A DNA stretch of 64,000 nt. It comes from Coptis chinensis. Taxonomy: Eukaryota > Streptophyta > Magnoliopsida > Ranunculales > Ranunculaceae. The notes under the pieces were generated by a model. The model had not been told where the DNA came from. It saw only the letters and a list, made by a program, of their open reading frames with translations, and made no database searches. The position numbers and the translations under genes are program-made. The stretch covers positions 72,157,501 through 72,221,500 of the forward strand of contig CM027381.1 in assembly GCA_015680905.1 (NCBI GenBank), read 5' to 3'. Of this stretch, positions 1 to 11,815 are shown piece after piece (position 1 is the stretch's first letter; each line of letters starts with the position of its first letter).

Positions 1-440
1 GTGATGAACGCACTAATAAACAGAAGATTTTGATGTTGGGGGAGATGAAACTGAACCAAATAATGGCTGCCTACGTACCCAAGATCTATTCTCTAGGGAT
101 CAAGTTTCCACGTAGTTCCTTATGAAAAATAGTTTGATATTTATAGAGGTAGAGTAGAGAGTCCTTGTAGCTCAAGTAATCTTGTATCTTGAGTAATTGT
201 GATAGAGTATAACTGTCAACTGATAACTATCTCTTTGATAAGAAATGAATCACGGACATAAATCAACGCATTACATTAGTGGCAAGCCATGTGGCTAAGG
301 TTGACCTTAGACACATGAGTTAATGGGCCTGTACATTGATCCATGATATTGCGAAGGTGGGCTTTAGCCCTGTTGATTAAATGAATAAAATAGAGACCCC
401 TACTAATGGGCGTTTGCCCCACGTAGGTGGGGTCGAAACA
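1..440 (-). repeat. 3' LTR of the gypsy element (partial)
   Basis: Nearly identical to 4645-5086, with small indels. On the minus strand it starts TGTTTCGACC at 440. It shares the block around 'AGAGAATAGATCTTG' with the LTRs at 24176-26578, so the two elements belong to related families although their LTR starts differ. Confidence 0.88.
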
Positions 441-455
441 CCGCCTTTCTTTGTC
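441..455 (-). other. Polypurine tract
   Basis: Read on the minus strand, AAAGAAAGGCGG lies directly before the TGTTTCGACC start of the 3' LTR. This is the expected position of the plus-strand primer in an LTR retrotransposon. Confidence 0.7.
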
Positions 456-888
456 AGTTTAACAAAGTTCACATGGCAAAGAAGAGAAGAAAAATCCGGA
501 AAAGCGTGCATTAAGAAAAAGAGTAAGCGGAGTGTATAACAAAGTGTCGTGTGTGAGCGTAAGCGATAAGATAAATGGACAATCGGGGAAAAATTTGTGA
601 ATTAGCGGAAATAAAAAATGTCAAATTAGCATTATCACGGGGACGAATGGCGTAGTTAAATAAAAAACGGCCGAAAACGCATAGATAGAATAAAAGATGC
701 ACATAAATAAAATTGCAAAAGAAATTGATTGGCGAAAACTGTACCGAACGCGTCACGTGATAACGCGAAATCTGAATTCGACGAAGCGTGCCAACGAAAT
801 AGCGATATTTGGACTATACCGTTGAAAATTAAACGTAGGGGCAGTATAGTAATAATAATAATAAAAGGAAGTTAAACAGTAATAGGAC
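456..888 (-). other. Non-coding 3' tail of the gypsy element
   Basis: Between the broken RT frame and the polypurine tract there is no recognisable protein. The minus strand carries scattered TTTTCGCCAAT and ATTTCCGCTAAT words, the same words that form a dense array in the related element at 25640-26095. Short open frames here have no family-like composition and are left out. Confidence 0.55.
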
Positions 889-1581
889 TCAAAGTGTTCG
901 GATAAGATAAGAATTGAGAGTAGGGCCAGAAGAGAGGCCAAAAGAACATTTGGCGGGATTGAGTCTCATGTTATAATTGTTAAGCCTATCAAAAACAAGT
1001 TGAAGATCGGAAAGATGATCACCAGTAAGCTTTGATTTTATGATTATATCATCGATATAAGCCTCCATTATTATCCCCAGCAGATCGGAAAAAATTGTAT
1101 TGACAAGCTTTTGGTAGGTTGCACCGGCATTTTTCAGACCAAAAGGCATAACAGTGTAGCAGAAAATGCCTTGGTCAGTAATGAAAGCGGTGAACTCTTG
1201 GTCATCAACATTCAAAGAGATCTGGTAGTACCCTGAAGAAGCATCCATGAAAGATAGGCGTTGGAATCCCGAAGTGGCATCCACTAGTTCGGAAATTCGT
1301 GGCAATGGATACGGATGAATCGGACAAGCTGCGTTAAGGTTTGTAAAGTCAATACAAATTCTGATTTGTCCGTTCTTTTTGGCAATCGCGATGACATTAG
1401 CAAGCCATTTTGGGTAAGTAACTTGTCGGATAAAGTTAACCGCAAGTAGCTTATCAATCTCCTCTTTAACTTTGAGCTTCCGATCAGGTGCCATTCTTCT
1501 TGGTTTTGGCGAACCGGCCACGAAACTTGGATCAATGTCAAGTTTATGACAAAACGAAGGGTCTATTCGGCATTTCCTCAA
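889..1581 (-). pseudogene. Ty3/gypsy reverse transcriptase domain (truncated pol)
   Basis: The frame carries the ordered RT blocks of plant Ty3/gypsy elements: YPKWLANVIAIAKKNG, RICIDFTNLNAACP, LSFMDASSGYYQI, MPFGLKNAGATYQ, and the catalytic YIDD within AYIDDIIIKS, followed by NPAKCSFGLSSG. The polymerase would copy the element's RNA into DNA in the cytoplasmic particle. The catalytic aspartates are present. The protein stops soon after RT; the expected connection, RNase H and integrase are absent, consistent with a deletion. Upstream, the polyprotein frame continues brokenly into the protease, so the ATG at 1581 is not a true start. Confidence 0.88.
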
Positions 1582-1757
1582 TTTTCAAAGCTTTAAGAAG
1601 ATACGCTTATTTCATTTGTAACAGGGAAACCAACTCTTGTTGTTCTATTCTCGAAAGTTCAGCGGAAATAAAAGTGGTTTCTTCTGCTGAATCTCCTACT
1701 TGCACTTCCAAAAGTCGATCCATTTGTCGGGCGACCCCTTGCACATGAGCCTAAATA

Positions 1758-2245
1758 TTATAGATTGAGGGCGCCGCGCTTTGGTAATCGTGAATAACTT
1801 GGGCAGGGCACTTGCAAGGATCGTATTACCTCGAACTTCAGATTTTTATAGTCATCCATTGCTTTGTCATGACATGAATGGGCGATACGATCACTACTGA
1901 ACCTTGCAAATATGCCCGAGAATGGGAACTTGACACATCGATGAAATGTGGAGACTACAGACCCCATGGAATGTATCCAATCTCTGCCCAAAATTGCGTT
2001 ATAGTGGGATCGACAGTCCATCAATAAGAAATCGAGCTCAACTTCTTTGTTCATTAATTTGATTGGTAAGTAATTCTTCCAACCGCTGAAGACGTTGTCC
2101 CGTCAAAACCGATGATAGGATTGTCTTCGGCGATGATCATACCCTCGCGGAGTTGCATCTGAGAATAACATCCACTAAAAATGATGCTAGAAGTGGCCCC
2201 TGTGTCGATCATTACCCGTTGAACACGAGAAGCACCTATAGACAC
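1758..2245 (-). pseudogene. Retrotransposon aspartic protease
   Basis: Two minus-strand frames make up this region. The first (2245-2054) has VMIDTGATSSIIF, the retropepsin active-site motif D-T-G. The second (2054-1758) has LDFLLMDCRSHYNAILGRDWIHSM, matching the YNAILGRDWL block that follows the active site in plant Ty3/gypsy proteases. The protease would cut the Gag-Pol polyprotein. The frame change at about 2054 means the copy is broken. Confidence 0.8.
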
Positions 2246-2250
2246 AGAAA

Positions 2251-4550
2251 TTATAACTGCATCATAGTGAGGGTGATATACACCACGGAGATCATCATCA
2301 GTGAATCGGAGGGGCTCTTTTTCAGAAGTTTCGTGGTCTGGATTCCTTTGACAAAATCGACTTTGTTGATACGGTTAAACTCACCAACATAACTAACTTT
2401 CAAACGCTTTTGATTCTTACTCTGACTTTTGGAAAGAGACTCAACATGAGAATGGGAAACATTAATGACATGCTCATAAGTTGCAGCAAAAGCTGTTGAG
2501 AGTTTTAATAAGATATTCATTTAAAAGTCCTTTCTCCACTAATTTCTGAATTGACCGGAGAGCAACAAAGTTCTCGTCTCATGGCCATAGTCATTATGGA
2601 ATTTACACCACAAAGCTTTGTCCCTTTGTCGCTTTGGTATCTTCGAAAGTGGATAAGGCGGGAAAGAAGATTCCCACTTTTCAACTTTTCATATATAATG
2701 AGTACTTGGCATTGGCCGGGTCGGGTTTTAGCTCGGGTAGAGTTTTTCCATCACGATTGAAATTGACTTGCTTTCATTTGTCATTCTTTCCATCGTTATG
2801 TTGTTTGATCGTTCTGTTCCTTGCGCTTTAAAATTTTTGCTTTCGGAAAAATCTTTACTCGAATATCTTTGTCCCTTTTTGCTTTTCGCCCGATAGGTTC
2901 TCCTCGACACGGATGTGTTGTTCAGCCCTAACATACGGATCGATCGAGTTTTTAGGGACATCTTTAATTAGAGAGTGGTAAATATCCCTTTACAATGAAG
3001 TTCGAACTTCGTCTCTTTCATAATATAATGCTTCTTTAGCAAAAAAGAAGCATCCCATCGAAAAGTTCGGAACATCTGCTGGCGCCTTCGGAACCTAGTA
3101 ACAAAAGTCACGTAACTTCTCGCCACGTTGTTGCTTGATGTTCGAAGTGAGTCGACATCCTTTGGCGTCTTGCAATTGTGGCGGAAACGATTAACAAACT
3201 GATTTTCTAGTTCATTGAATTGGTGAATTGATCTTGAAGGCAACTCACTAAACCCGGTAATGCTTCTCCCTTTAGAGTTGATGGAAAGAGCTTACATATG
3301 GCGGGTCATCTCCACCCCATAACACCAACTTATTTTTGAGCGATAGAACATGCAAGCCGGGATCTCCTTCCGACTCATCATAAAGTTCAAAATCGGGTTG
3401 TTTGAAGTCGGGATGGTGGTAAGCTTCTTGAATGTCGACTGAAAACTTATCAAGTACGCCCTCATTGACTGTCAAGTTTTTCATTCTTACATCTCTTGAC
3501 TCTCTATCGTTAAGTTCTTTTGAAATCAACTCTTTTTCATTTGTTGTTACGTTAGAGTTAAAGTATTGGCTCGAACAACTGGGCGCCCGGTCGTGCCCAT
3601 GTGGAGAAGGATACCTTCCATTATCTCTTATTGGAGTTAGAGATCTTTGGCGGATGCGACGATCATTTCCGACCGGTGATTGTCTTTGTCTATCCCTGTA
3701 ACCAGCCTGTTTAGGCCGGTAGTCACCCTTGGCCGGGTGGTCGGAATAATTATACCACTTCTCCATGTTTTGTAGCTCTTGTCTGGGATGCCCGCCTTCC
3801 CAGTCATGTTGGACATATCTCGGAGGATGGCGGTCTTCCCTGAAATTGCTTCTCAGAGGTAAATCTTCCCTTTGAGATTGGACATGTCTAGGATAGTAGT
3901 TATCCCTGCCAATCCGATTCTCCCCATAAGTACGGGTAATAGGGTCATTACTCCTAGAGCGTAATGGTTGATTATGCTTGAGAAATAGCGTTCTTTGAGG
4001 ACGACGAAGTGGATCGTCCAAAACGGTCCCATATTACTGGAATGGCTGCGTCCCCGTGGTAGCCTTGATGTTGTTGAATTTGCAACATCGTCCCACCGCC
4101 TTTGCCTCTTTGCGGCTTCCTTCTCAAATTCCTATTTAAATTTTTGACTCGTCGTAACTTCGCTCCAACCAGTATTAGGGTGAATTGGTACATTACTATC
4201 ACCTTTTCCGCTAGTTGGCGTGAGAGTAATATCCACGTCCATATCCATGTCAATTGAAGGATCGACATGGAATGATCGGCGGACCGCATGGAGGATTACT
4301 TGACTTGTTGATTTTCTTGTTGCAAAAGGCTGTTAAGGGTGGCGGCACTTGTACGCGCCTTTTTGGCCGCGGGCGAGGCGAGGCGGTTCTTATTTGCTTC
4401 TGGTCGGATGTTGAGAATTGATCCTACTACTAGGAGCAACTTGATTGTTCAACGGTTCATGCATCGGCCGATTTGAATTTCGAGGGTTCCGATTCTTGTT
4501 AGTAGGAGGAATATGTTGACTATTTGGTCTACTTCGTGCTTACCATCTTG
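2251..4550 (-). pseudogene. Retrotransposon gag (fragmented)
   Basis: The beginning, near 4551, has a start followed quickly by a stop (ATGGTAAGCACGAAGTAG) where the related copy at 24643 stays open. Frames 4289-3972, 4021-3272, 3243-2968, 2961-2728 and 2520-2251 each carry part of the protein. The stretch LPSRSIHQFNELENQFVNRF at about 3240-3180 is the typical retrotransposon-gag (UBN2-like) core, followed by an RFRRRQQ segment. The 4021-3272 part is rich in R, D, H and P and matches 25218-25637 in the second element (HDWE.GH.RQE, DNGRY.SPHGHDR). Gag would form the particle that packages element RNA. Several frameshifts and stops make it non-functional. Confidence 0.8.
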
Positions 4551-4580
4551 ATTGTTTCCGTGATAATGAATTCTCGGTCC

Positions 4581-4600
4581 CCACGAGGACGAGCCAATTA
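4581..4600 (-). promoter_or_regulatory. Primer-binding region next to the 5' LTR
   Basis: On the minus strand the LTR ends AAACA and is followed by TAATTGGCTCGTCC. The related element reads TAATTGGCGCCGTCTG at the same place, so this is a decayed tRNA primer site. The TGGCGCC core typical of plant gypsy elements is only partly kept here. Confidence 0.5.
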
Positions 4601-5086
4601 TGTTTGTTTGAAGTAAACTGCTTCAACACAACGAGGCGATGATGGTGATGAACGCACTAATAAACAGAGGATTTTGATGTTGGGGAGATGAAACCGAACC
4701 AAATAATGGCTGCCCTCATTACCCAAGATCTATTCTCTAGGGATCAAGTTTCCACGTAGTTCCTTATGAAAAATAGTTTGATATTTATAGAGGTAGAGTA
4801 GAGAGTCCTTGTAGCTCAAGTAATCTTGTATCTTGAGTAATTGTGATAGAGTATAATAAGCTAACCGATGATAACTATCTCTTTGATAAGAAATGAATCA
4901 CGGACATAAATCAGCGTTACATTAGTGGCAAAGCCATGTGGCTAAGGTTCAGCCTTAGACACATGAGTTAATGGGCCTGTACATTGATCCATGATATTGC
5001 GAATTGGGCTTTAGCCCTATTGATTAAATGAATAAAATAGAGACCCCTACTAATGGACGTTTGCCATGTAGGTGGGGGTCGAAACA
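4601..5086 (-). repeat. 5' LTR of the gypsy element
   Basis: Complete 486-base LTR. Read on the minus strand it starts TGTTTCGACC at 5086 and ends AAACA at 4601. It pairs with 1-440. The TG...CA ends are standard. Confidence 0.85.
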
Positions 5087-5419
5087 GTTACATTAGAAGA
5101 AAAAAATTATCATGATAGCAATAAATGTTTTCCTTTACGTAAAAATAATAATAATAATTACAATAGCTGGAAATATATACTTAACCCATAAACTGAAGTG
5201 GATATTTGTGTAAACACACATGCAAACAAAACACTTTATATAACAAAGGGTAAACCCTAAGAAAGAATATGTGAGAATGATGAAAATGATACTAAGCCTA
5301 GAAGCAAAACACAAAACAGTGTCGTAATACAACATACACATAATATAAACACATTGACCCATAATGATAAATACTCTAACAAACTTGTAATATGTCACAA
5401 ATGATAGGTAAACACAAAG

Positions 5420-5916
5420 CATCAGTACATTGACAATATCTCTAACCACCATCCCCTCAAAAAGCTCCCAAGCAGCCTCCATATTGCCGACTCCAACATA
5501 TCTCGCAATCATCGAATTCTAAGTCCAAATATCCCTTTTAGGCATTACATCAAAAGACACCCTCGCAATACCAACTTCCCCATTCTTCACATACCCAACA
5601 ATCATATATCGAATTCCACGACACCAAATCCAACTCACACCTCTCATCAAACACCTTCCTCGCATCCCAAATTCTCCTAATCGAATAATACATGTAAATT
5701 AGAGAATTCTGCCCAAACAAATCCACTGCAAACCCTCTCTTCACAATCCTAGCATGGGCTTTCTCCCTTTGTAAACCGACCCAAGTTCCACACAAACCTT
5801 AACTAAAAAAGGAAAAAATATAACAGTTATGCCCAACCCCTTTCCTAACCATACGTTCATAATAAAACTTAATAGCATTATCATACTCATTTAACTTAAA
5901 AGCATCAAGTTCATCT
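5420..5916 (-). pseudogene. Pentatricopeptide repeat (PPR) protein fragment
   Basis: Minus-strand pieces spell PPR repeats of the PLS type: AHARIVKRGFAVDLFGQNSL, DARKVFDE, LDLVSWNSI, then after a frameshift YVKNGEVG and MIARYVGVGNMEAAWELFEG. PPR proteins bind organellar RNA for editing, splicing or stability. Only about four repeats remain. There are at least two frameshifts (near 5770 and 5610), an in-frame stop near 5520, and the end runs into AT-rich non-coding sequence beside the gypsy LTR. The upstream NEYDNAIKFYYERM stretch (about 5900-5850) extends the homology to about 5916. Confidence 0.75.
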
Positions 5917-6480
5917 ATACTTAAAAAATAACAACATCATAATTAATCATATAAGGGTAAGTGGAAAGCTTTAGAATTTTGATCATGTACACTTGAAATA
6001 AGAGAAAATGGTTGTGGCTTGTAAAAAACAATATGTGCAAGTAAGGTCACCTTCGCTTGAGTTCAGGACTTGGAAGTCATAACTCCATTACTCTTTTTTA
6101 GTATTGTTCAAGTAAGAATAGAAATGAGAACAGCCTTGATCTGCTTCTTCAGTTGTAGCTGTTGTTCCTTCTTCAATGGTTACTCAATCAATCAAGAAGA
6201 CATGATGATTCACTTTTACAGCAGCAAGATGGAATCCAAAAACTTGATTTGCCAAAAGTAGCGACACAAAGATTTGGCAAAGTGAATTAATTTTAATAAA
6301 TTCTTACAAAAAACCCTCAAGTTTCCATGGCTCCTGCGACCTTATGGAAACAAAGCCCATAAAAACCAAATCGGAGCCGTTCCCATCAGTGTCCCAATTC
6401 AACAATTAAAATTATCAAAGTACAGTAGCCATTAGATTTCCCTAGAAATAATCCGGGTCGTCTTTTATTATAGTTTTGTC
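5917..6480. other. No gene seen
   Basis: Unremarkable AT-rich sequence. The longest open frame (6070-6261, plus) is short, has no family-like motif and no promoter or splice context. Confidence 0.5.
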
Positions 6481-6499
6481 CTGTAGCAAAAAAAAAACC

Positions 6500-6840
6500 C
6501 CTATCTTATTTTATATATATATATTATTTTTTGGGTATCCGATATAGAAATATTCGATATATCTCCACCGAATATATTGTAGCTTTTTCCAGCCGATATA
6601 TATATCTCATTTTCGGATTTATATCTTATATATCGACAATATATTTGATATATATTGTTTGACTTTTTGATTGTTTGACAGATTTCTTTGATTGTTTGCC
6701 TGATATTTCCGATATATATCGGTATTGACAATATTTCCTATATATACCGATATATAATCGATATATAATGATAATTTGACTGGTTCACCAAAAATAATAT
6801 ATATCTCTGATATTTTCAATATATATTGGTTTTTTGCCTT
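6500..6840. repeat. AT-rich palindromic GATATATC tract
   Basis: A 340-base stretch built from overlapping words such as CCGATATA, CGATATATCG and GATATATATCGG with recurrent 'TTTGATTGTTTG' spacers. Many words are self-complementary. The six-frame translations are low complexity (repeats of I, Y, S, N) and not credible proteins. It may be a decayed MITE or an expanded simple repeat. Confidence 0.55.
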
Positions 6841-7079
6841 GGTTTTTATTGGGTTTACCGTTTAGTCCCTATATTGCAATGTCCTCTACTAGAGATCCAA
6901 TATGCTTACCTTGTATTTTCTGTTATTTGATTTGTGATAGTGTGATACTGATATTGTCCTGATTGTAGTCTAATGTGCAGTTCCTCATCGCCTTGCGAGA
7001 TAGTGAAAATTCAGTAGTCAGTGTGGGTACTCTAGTTATAGAAGTTTATAATATGTGATGCATTGTCTATTAGTCTATT

Positions 7080-7351
7080 AGAATCCCTCCCCTAAACTAT
7101 GTGGTCAATTTGGATTGACCGTTAAATTTCAAGTCAAGCAACTAAAAATTACACAAATGCCCTTATTATTTTCAAAAAACAAATGTTCAATTTTAATTAA
7201 GTGGGCAAAATTGTATCATGTTCAGCCATTTGACTTAAAAGTTAACAGTCAAACCAAGTTGACCGTGTGTTTGGGGAAAGACCCTAATTTCCCATCTAAT
7301 AGGGGGGAAATCCTATTTGGCTCATCTAGTGGGGGTAATACTACTTAACCC
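7080..7351 (-). mobile_element. MITE, same family as 15614-15814 (one end clear)
   Basis: The right end, read on the minus strand from 7351, is GGGTTAAGTAGTATTACCCC followed by ACTAGATGAGCCAAATAGG, which matches the 15614 end of the MITE in the LINE. The subterminal 'GGGAAATTAGGGTCT' and an internal 'GTCAACTTGG' word are also shared. The left end near 7080 is decayed and I cannot place a target duplication. Confidence 0.6.
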
Positions 7352-8272
7352 TAATTTGTTTAACATATAGTGGTGTTTAATCCAAGGATTGATATCCGTG
7401 TTCCTATTAATATTTCTAGATTTTGACTGTGATTTTGCAATAGCTCTGTCTTGTTATTTTTTCCCATTGTACTGGTATAAGTTATTGAAGTATGGCCAAC
7501 TGGTACGAGGTTGGGCTATGTGACTAAAATGTGGAGCCAACTAGAAACATGGTGCGGTTCACTTTCAGAATGACATACTATTAGTGTGCCCCTGAGCTGA
7601 TGAGCTGAAACTTTTCAGCCACGTTTGTAGATCAAAGAACAAGCAAGGGCTCATCTCTATGCGTGCAATGTGACTCCTTGATGTAGGATTACTAGTCCCT
7701 CTATTATTTCATAATTTGTTTTTAGTAATTCAAATTTGTTTTATTTTTTGTGTTAATTATGTTATTGAAATTTTGTTTTCTACCACCGCAAGTGTGTTAG
7801 TAATCCCTTGGGGAGGTTGGGTTGCAATGATCACGTGGTGAAAGATTCAAATATGGGCTGATGATACCATTAATCCTAGATCATTCCTACTGCCGTCCCA
7901 CATAACCACTGCTCATCTGCTCATTCTGAGGTTTTTCCTTGTGGTTTCGGTACTAAGTAAAGATGTCAGTGTCACTTGAGTACCCCAGGTCTTGGGGGTT
8001 ACCTACCTTACGTTGGACTAACCTTCCTTGCGGCCTGCACCCCTTTGAGCCAGGCACTTTTAGCACTCCCTCAGGGACACCATCTGGTAATAAAACTAGG
8101 TCTGCCGTTACTAGTTTGTATAGCATCGAGCTTAAAACTACCTGTTTTTTGTCGTACAAGTCATTGCCCTAGCAATCCTAGCATTCTACAGCAACGGCTT
8201 AAAAATAAAAAAGAGAGGGAAGTGTGGGGGCAAAGAATAACTACTCTGATGTCTAAATTCGTACCGATAGGC
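7352..8272. other. Downstream region of the polygalacturonase, no gene seen
   Basis: No gene is recognised. Short overlapping frames at 7953-8377 do not resemble any family I know, and those beyond 8273 are antisense to the last polygalacturonase exon. The sequence includes the gene's likely 3' UTR. Confidence 0.5.
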
Positions 8273-10803
8273 CTAAGGGGAATCAAAACAAGGGTCTGGC
8301 TTTTGCATGCCAAAGTGTGCTACTTTGATATTAGCACAGGTCGATTTTGCAGAGGTGCTGCCATTTGCATAAGTTAGATTGATATCGTCCATCTGAATGT
8401 TCTTGCAAGGCACTCTTGGACTGCATAGTAGTTTCACGGCAGAGACAGTTCGAGAGGTGCCCCTAATGTTCTTGTAGTGAATGTTACTTATCTCCACAGA
8501 TGATATCTGCACAGAAGGTGAGGAGATCAAATACAGTAAGCTAATATAATTTTAATGTGTTAATAAAGCTCGTCAAAGAACTTACATCAGATTCACAAGC
8601 ATGTCCTGGGCAGTACTTTTGATCTATTATAATGGGATTTGAGACATTGATCATTCTGATATCTTCGAACGTCATATTGTAGGCCTTAATAGCATGTTTT
8701 CCAGGCCAAGTTTTAATCCGGACACCGTTGGTTGTGCCATTAATGGTGCAATTCCTCACATGTACTCCCGTAACATCCTTCTCTCTCGAATACTTCCCAA
8801 GGCTTCCCACACTGCACGTCACAATAGCTTTGGCTTTATAACGGAGTTATAAAAGAATGAGCTAAGCAGGAATTGTATCGTTGGAAATGGTGATTCGGTG
8901 TTTAGGGAAATGAGAAATGTTTTTTCTGGATTTTCAAGCCTAACCAAATATTACATCAACTATATATAACCATTGTGTTACCTGATGCCATGCCCTGGTC
9001 CACATCTTAAACCAAAGACGTTGATGTTGGTGCTCCCTTGTCCAATGGAGACACAATCATCACCCACACCAATTATTGAAGAAATTATTTCGATGTTCGA
9101 AGATTGACTGATGTGGATGCCGTCTGTGTTTGGACTGTTTCCAGGAGCTGTGATGTTGATGTGACTAACAACTATATTACTACTGTCTAAGAAGTTCATG
9201 TGGTATTGTTTACTGTTCAACAAGGTAATATTGCTAACTGTTGCGTTTGAAGCTCTTTGAAATCTTATAATCTGCATACACAATGTTTCCCAATTATTAA
9301 AAAGAAATATACATATTAAGTATAAGTATTTTGTGTGTGTAGCGGATGTGGTGCACTGGTGCCTGTCCAGAAGGCTTAATAAGTTAATAACAAAAAAACA
9401 TAGTTTACCAGAAAACAGAAAACAGGGCAGTGATCCTATGGCTAGATGGTTGCTAAAGTCTAAATCAGCCGCAGATTAGATCAAACTCTTTTTAAAACTA
9501 AGAAGTAAAGTAGAAAAAATAATACTTACAGGAGGGTATTGTTTGCATCTATTATTACTTTTACAACCAGGACGTGCCCAAGACGATTTTCCCTGTCCAT
9601 CTAAAATCCCTGTACCATTCCCAGTGAGACTGAAGTTATTCAGATTCTTGATTATGATCCATGAAGGCTCATCAAAGGCGTGCAGGTCCGAAGGTGCTTT
9701 TAGTGTTCCACCAATCTCAATTCTTAGAGGATACATGTTGTAGCAAGGACCTTCAAAGGTGATGGGTTTTACAAAGAATGTTCCCTGGGGAATCAAATAT
9801 GTTGGTGCTCCATTCCAGTCACAAGCTGCACTCCATGCACTCAGGAATGCCTGAAATTATGAGCAACATCATGTCATTGTGTATATTCTCATTCATAATC
9901 AATATGAGTTCTCTGTGTTGATCACTTCTTCTGTTCTATAACTATTCTTATAAATTTTGTCTACCTTGCAAAATTCTTATGTTTCTGTTTAATAAATGTT
10001 TCTCCTGCATTTATTTTTCTTTCTTTCCTTAGGTAATGTGCATTAGTAGGTATATGGGACTGGCAAATTTTATAAGAAAATTTTGTCTGACTATTATCAT
10101 AAATGTTCGGTAAAGTTTCTTTCTCAATAAGGTACTCTGGGAATACATGCGAGGTGCCTGTAGAGAGTGACCTAGTTCCTATAAAGAATGATGAAAAACT
10201 TGCACAACTAACAAGCAACTAACAAAGGCACAAAAACATAAACTGAGGTCTAACTGTTGAATCATTTTTGCTCGTACAGGAAAACAGAAACCGAAACAGG
10301 ACACTAGAACCATTTTTTGGTTTTGAGGACATGAAAAATAACAGATGCTAAAAAACATTTAACCCGAGACGATGAGCAAAACTCTTGATCACTTTGATAT
10401 AGTGTAAGTGAGGTTGATCCAATATTATATAACTCACCACTTCACTTTCTGTCTTCCCATCTGCAACTGCACCATACTTGGTCACATCAAAGATTTTTCC
10501 TAATAAATCAGATTCAGGAGCTGAAGGTGCAGGTCCGGGTGCTGAAGGTTCATAGGGTATACCAGGTGCCAAAGGCGTTTCAGGAATACTAGGTCCGGGT
10601 ACTGAAGGTGCACCAGGTATACCAGATCCGGGGGGAGGAGACGTTCCTGAAGAACCATTTTCGGGAGAAGGACTCGGGGATCCTCCCCATGAATCTGTTT
10701 CAGGATTTGGACTTGGAGCTGGTAAAAATATTGAACAAAATGCCGACTGAATCGTCAAACCTATTAAACAAAGCGCTAATATTTTCCTGCTGAAGTCCCC
10801 CAT
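8273..10803 (-). CDS. Polygalacturonase (GH28), five exons, intact
   Basis: Exons on the minus strand are 10803-10438, 9850-9530, 9271-8982, 8811-8586 and 8506-8273. All four introns are GT-AG, and the joined frame is 1437 bases, 478 residues plus TAG. The protein begins with a hydrophobic signal peptide (ILALCLIGLTIQSAFCS), then a linker of about 80 residues rich in P, S and G, then the GH28 domain from IFDVTKYGAVADGKTE. All four GH28 motifs are present: SPNTDGIHIS, GVGDDCVSIG, CGPGHGISVGSLG (formed across the exon 3/4 junction) and RIKTW. The enzyme hydrolyses alpha-1,4-galacturonan in cell-wall pectin and would be secreted. The length and Pro-rich N-terminus resemble the At1g48100-like plant group, which is inference. 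Endo versus exo action cannot be told from sequence. No frameshift or stop was found. Confidence 0.93.
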
Positions 10804-11815
10804 TTTGTTTATCTTAACAGGTAAATTAGTCTAAAATGTCGAAGCCAACACTGGAGCTCGATTTGAGAAAAAAGCTTCTATGTCTTCTTATACTGAAATT
10901 CGTTTCATTTTCTTTTATTAAAATCTAGATCTATATGCATCAAATGCTTAACTAGTTTCAAGGAGCTTCAATTTATTTTTTAAAACTCTTTTTTGGTAAC
11001 CTCCATTTTATACACAGTTATTAAGCATGCTTGTGCTTTAAACTCTGTCATTCTCAGTTCTAAACTGTTCCGATACAATAAGAAAGTAAGAAACCTATAT
11101 TTCATAGTCTAATTAGTCAAGGATTATGGCGACGACTGTCTTAAATGTACAAATTTAATTGATAACTATAAGGTAAACGCCTTACGGAATTTTAACATTA
11201 AAGATTCTGCATTGGAAATTCACTACATTGGATATTTAGAAAATTAAGAATGTTATGTTGGGATAAACCTAAACCCCTTTCTCATTGTGCATCGCCCTGA
11301 CCTCTGTTCCTACATACTTGATCAAAACAATTTATTTTCTAGAACTGGCATACAAACTTTGTTCAAATGATACAACTTTGTATATATACTTATCCACTAT
11401 AAGTGAGCCCAACAGTCTACATGCATGTCTGATGTTCCATCGGTACGGAACTCGGTAGTGTGTTGTTCAAAAATGAACCAAAAAACATATCATATCAGAA
11501 AATATACATAATTTTCTTTGATGTATGCCCTGCGTTCTGAAAACTAGTCCTAAGTATATATACAAAACTTAGATTGTGTATAGATTGTATATTATATACA
11601 ATCCATGCTTGCGTACCTTGATTCACATATAAAATGTGATCGAGCAGGCATCCACACATAATTAGGGAGATGCAAGACATACATAATTAAACAAGCTAGG
11701 TTGATTAACCTTTTCTAAATTTCCACTATGATACATTTACTATAAAAGGGATACTATAAAAGGGATATTTTTATATTACAAGGGAAATGCGTACACAAGG
11801 ACAAGTAGTCTAAAT
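10804..11815. other. Promoter side of the polygalacturonase, no gene seen
   Basis: About 1 kb of AT-rich intergenic DNA. The polygalacturonase ATG has a favourable AACAAAATGG context. An AT-rich TTTTAATAAAAG word near 10920 (minus) could act as a TATA element, but this is weak. Short frames such as 11495-11680 have no support. Confidence 0.45.

Larger units (their letters stand above)
1..5086 (-). mobile_element. Ty3/gypsy LTR retrotransposon, Tat-like, defective (window starts inside its 3' LTR)
   Basis: On the minus strand the order is LTR (4601-5086), primer-binding region, gag, protease, reverse transcriptase, polypurine tract, LTR (1-440). Position 1 aligns with 4645 of the other LTR, so about 44 bases of the 3' LTR lie outside the window. 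RNase H and integrase are missing: the RT frame is cut after the NPAKCSFGLSSG block and runs into non-coding 3' sequence, so the element could not move by itself. The gag-PR-RT order and the RT block sequences fit the Tat/Retand side of plant Ty3/gypsy, which is inferred from remembered family features rather than a tree. The 5-base flank after the intact end is GTTAC; its partner is not visible. Confidence 0.88.

Noticed and set aside
511-941. Two overlapping minus-strand frames of 81 and 62 codons
   Set aside because: They lie in the non-coding tail between RT and polypurine tract, with hydrophobic low-complexity translation and no homology pattern.
6501-6819. Frames of 76 and 66 codons, rich in I, Y, S and N
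   Set aside because: They are translations of the GATATATC palindromic tract.
7953-8377. Three overlapping frames downstream of or antisense to the polygalacturonase
   Set aside because: No recognisable domain; part overlaps the last polygalacturonase exon on the other strand.
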